DNA from: Candidatus Woesearchaeota archaeon
GTDB lineage: Archaea; Nanobdellota; Nanobdellia; Woesearchaeales; GW2011-AR4
Length of the DNA stretch: 22,135 nucleotides
Direction: 5' to 3'
NCBI GenBank assembly: GCA_016181325.1
Contig: JACOZO010000120.1
Coordinates: 1 to 22,135, forward strand
Part shown: positions 21,768 to 22,135 of the stretch, one piece after another
Layout: each line of letters opens with the position of its first letter
Position numbering within the stretch: the stretch's first letter is position 1
Translations under genes and position numbers: made by a program
The notes under the pieces: generated by a model
What the model was told of the DNA's origin: nothing
The model's database searches: none
What the model saw: only the letters and a program-made list of their open reading frames with translations

Positions 21768-22106
21768 TCAAGAAAGCCTTGCGCCGCATTTGTGGCAGTA
21801 ATTTGCAAAGTAATAAGATGCAGTGCGGCAGGCTTGGCAGTATTTTACATTTGGACTTTTGCTGTGAGCTGCATGGACTGGCTGATTGTAGCTTCTCTGG
21901 CCCATATTTGCAGGCTTGCTGTGCCTTGATTTCTGCCCTTCCTCTGAAGATTTGCTTTTCGTGTAGATGAATTTGACTATTCCTACCAACAGGAAAATGA
22001 ACCCCACATAGTAAAAGAAAAGGAGCCTTTCCTGATCGATTGCCCAGGAGCCGAGCACGAGAAAAAAGCCTATTATTATGTAAACAAGCCAGTGGATTTC
22101 AGCCAT
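21768..22106 (-). CDS. Two-helix membrane protein with C-terminal zinc ribbon
   Basis: 112 residues. Two hydrophobic segments, WLVYIIIGFFLVLGSWAI (6-23) and LLFFYYVGFIFLLVGIVKF (28-46), form a hairpin, then a basic Ser/Lys-rich linker (50-85), then a zinc ribbon YCQACRTASYYFANYCHKCG with two CxxC pairs. The ribbon would face the cytoplasm if the positive-inside rule holds. AAAGAGG lies just before the start at 22106. No family name was recognised; such zinc-ribbon membrane proteins are common in archaea. Confidence 0.8.
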   Translation of the reverse strand: MAEIHWLVYIIIGFFLVLGSWAIDQERLLFFYYVGFIFLLVGIVKFIYTKSKSSEEGQKSRHSKPANMGQRSYNQPVHAAHSKSPNVKYCQACRTASYYFANYCHKCGARLS

Positions 22107-22135
22107 TCTGCCTCTTTTTACTTTTTCTTACTTTC

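Noticed and set aside
1..22135. tRNA, rRNA, CRISPR arrays and complete insertion sequences
   Set aside because: Intergenic stretches were read on both strands; no tRNA arm signature, no spaced repeat array and no transposase were seen.

Overview
The window comes from an archaeal chromosome. The evidence is an archaeal-type EF-2, ribosomal proteins L7Ae, S28e and L24e, RNase P protein Rnp2/Pop5, a 20S proteasome alpha subunit, SBDS, the Rrp4/Rrp41/Rrp42 exosome, FtsZ, and TATA-type promoters about 25 nt ahead of many start codons. Small compact genes, the FtsZ context, the EF-2 G-motif variants and several unassignable small proteins suggest a DPANN lineage (Woesearchaeota/Pacearchaeota-like). 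That placement is inference from recollection, not a phylogeny.

Layout: (1) 1-497 is the 3' end of a gene joining a methyltransferase-like half to a caspase-like half. (2) 558-4096, minus strand, is the translation operon L7Ae-S28e-L24e-Ndk-EF-2, read from a TATA box near 4210 through a leader rich in inverted repeats. (3) 4284-8170 holds metabolic genes: a patatin-like lipase (+), a degenerate metallo-beta-lactamase-fold protein and a ThiF/MoeB-rhodanese fusion (-), an SDR oxidoreductase (+), and a zinc-finger/AbrB-like small protein (-). (4) 8375-10706, plus strand, is a division-related cluster: ftsZ, a protein built of six near-exact 29-residue helical repeats, and a coiled-coil protein. 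(5) 10707-12650 holds an AAA/DUF4143 ATPase behind tandem palindromes, flanked by a 49-codon candidate ORF and the remains of a gene without a start codon. (6) 12651-16868, minus strand, is the conserved RNA-processing/degradation superoperon Rnp2-PsmA-SBDS-Rrp4-Rrp41-Rrp42. Its TATA box lies inside a perfect inverted repeat, and a cloverleaf-like structured insert separates Rrp41 from Rrp42. (7) 16987-19785, minus strand, holds a phosphomannomutase that appears internally shortened, a lipoate-protein ligase-like enzyme and a TrmB-family regulator. (8) 19900-22106 holds a membrane protein and a membrane-anchored glucose/sorbosone dehydrogenase-like protein, each split by a +1 frameshift, then a two-helix membrane protein with a C-terminal zinc ribbon.

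Regions 2 and 6 couple translation, RNase P, exosome and proteasome in the way typical of archaea. Two start modes are visible. First or single genes (patatin, SDR, ATPase, phosphomannomutase, lipoate ligase, TrmB, sugar dehydrogenase) have TATA boxes about 25-30 nt before ATG and look leaderless. Some other genes (L7Ae, ftsZ, the repeat protein, Rrp4) have Shine-Dalgarno sites. The strongest candidates for something undescribed are the structured insert between rrp41 and rrp42, the palindrome around the superoperon TATA box, and the ftsZ-solenoid-coiled-coil trio. No tRNA, rRNA, CRISPR array or intact insertion sequence was seen.
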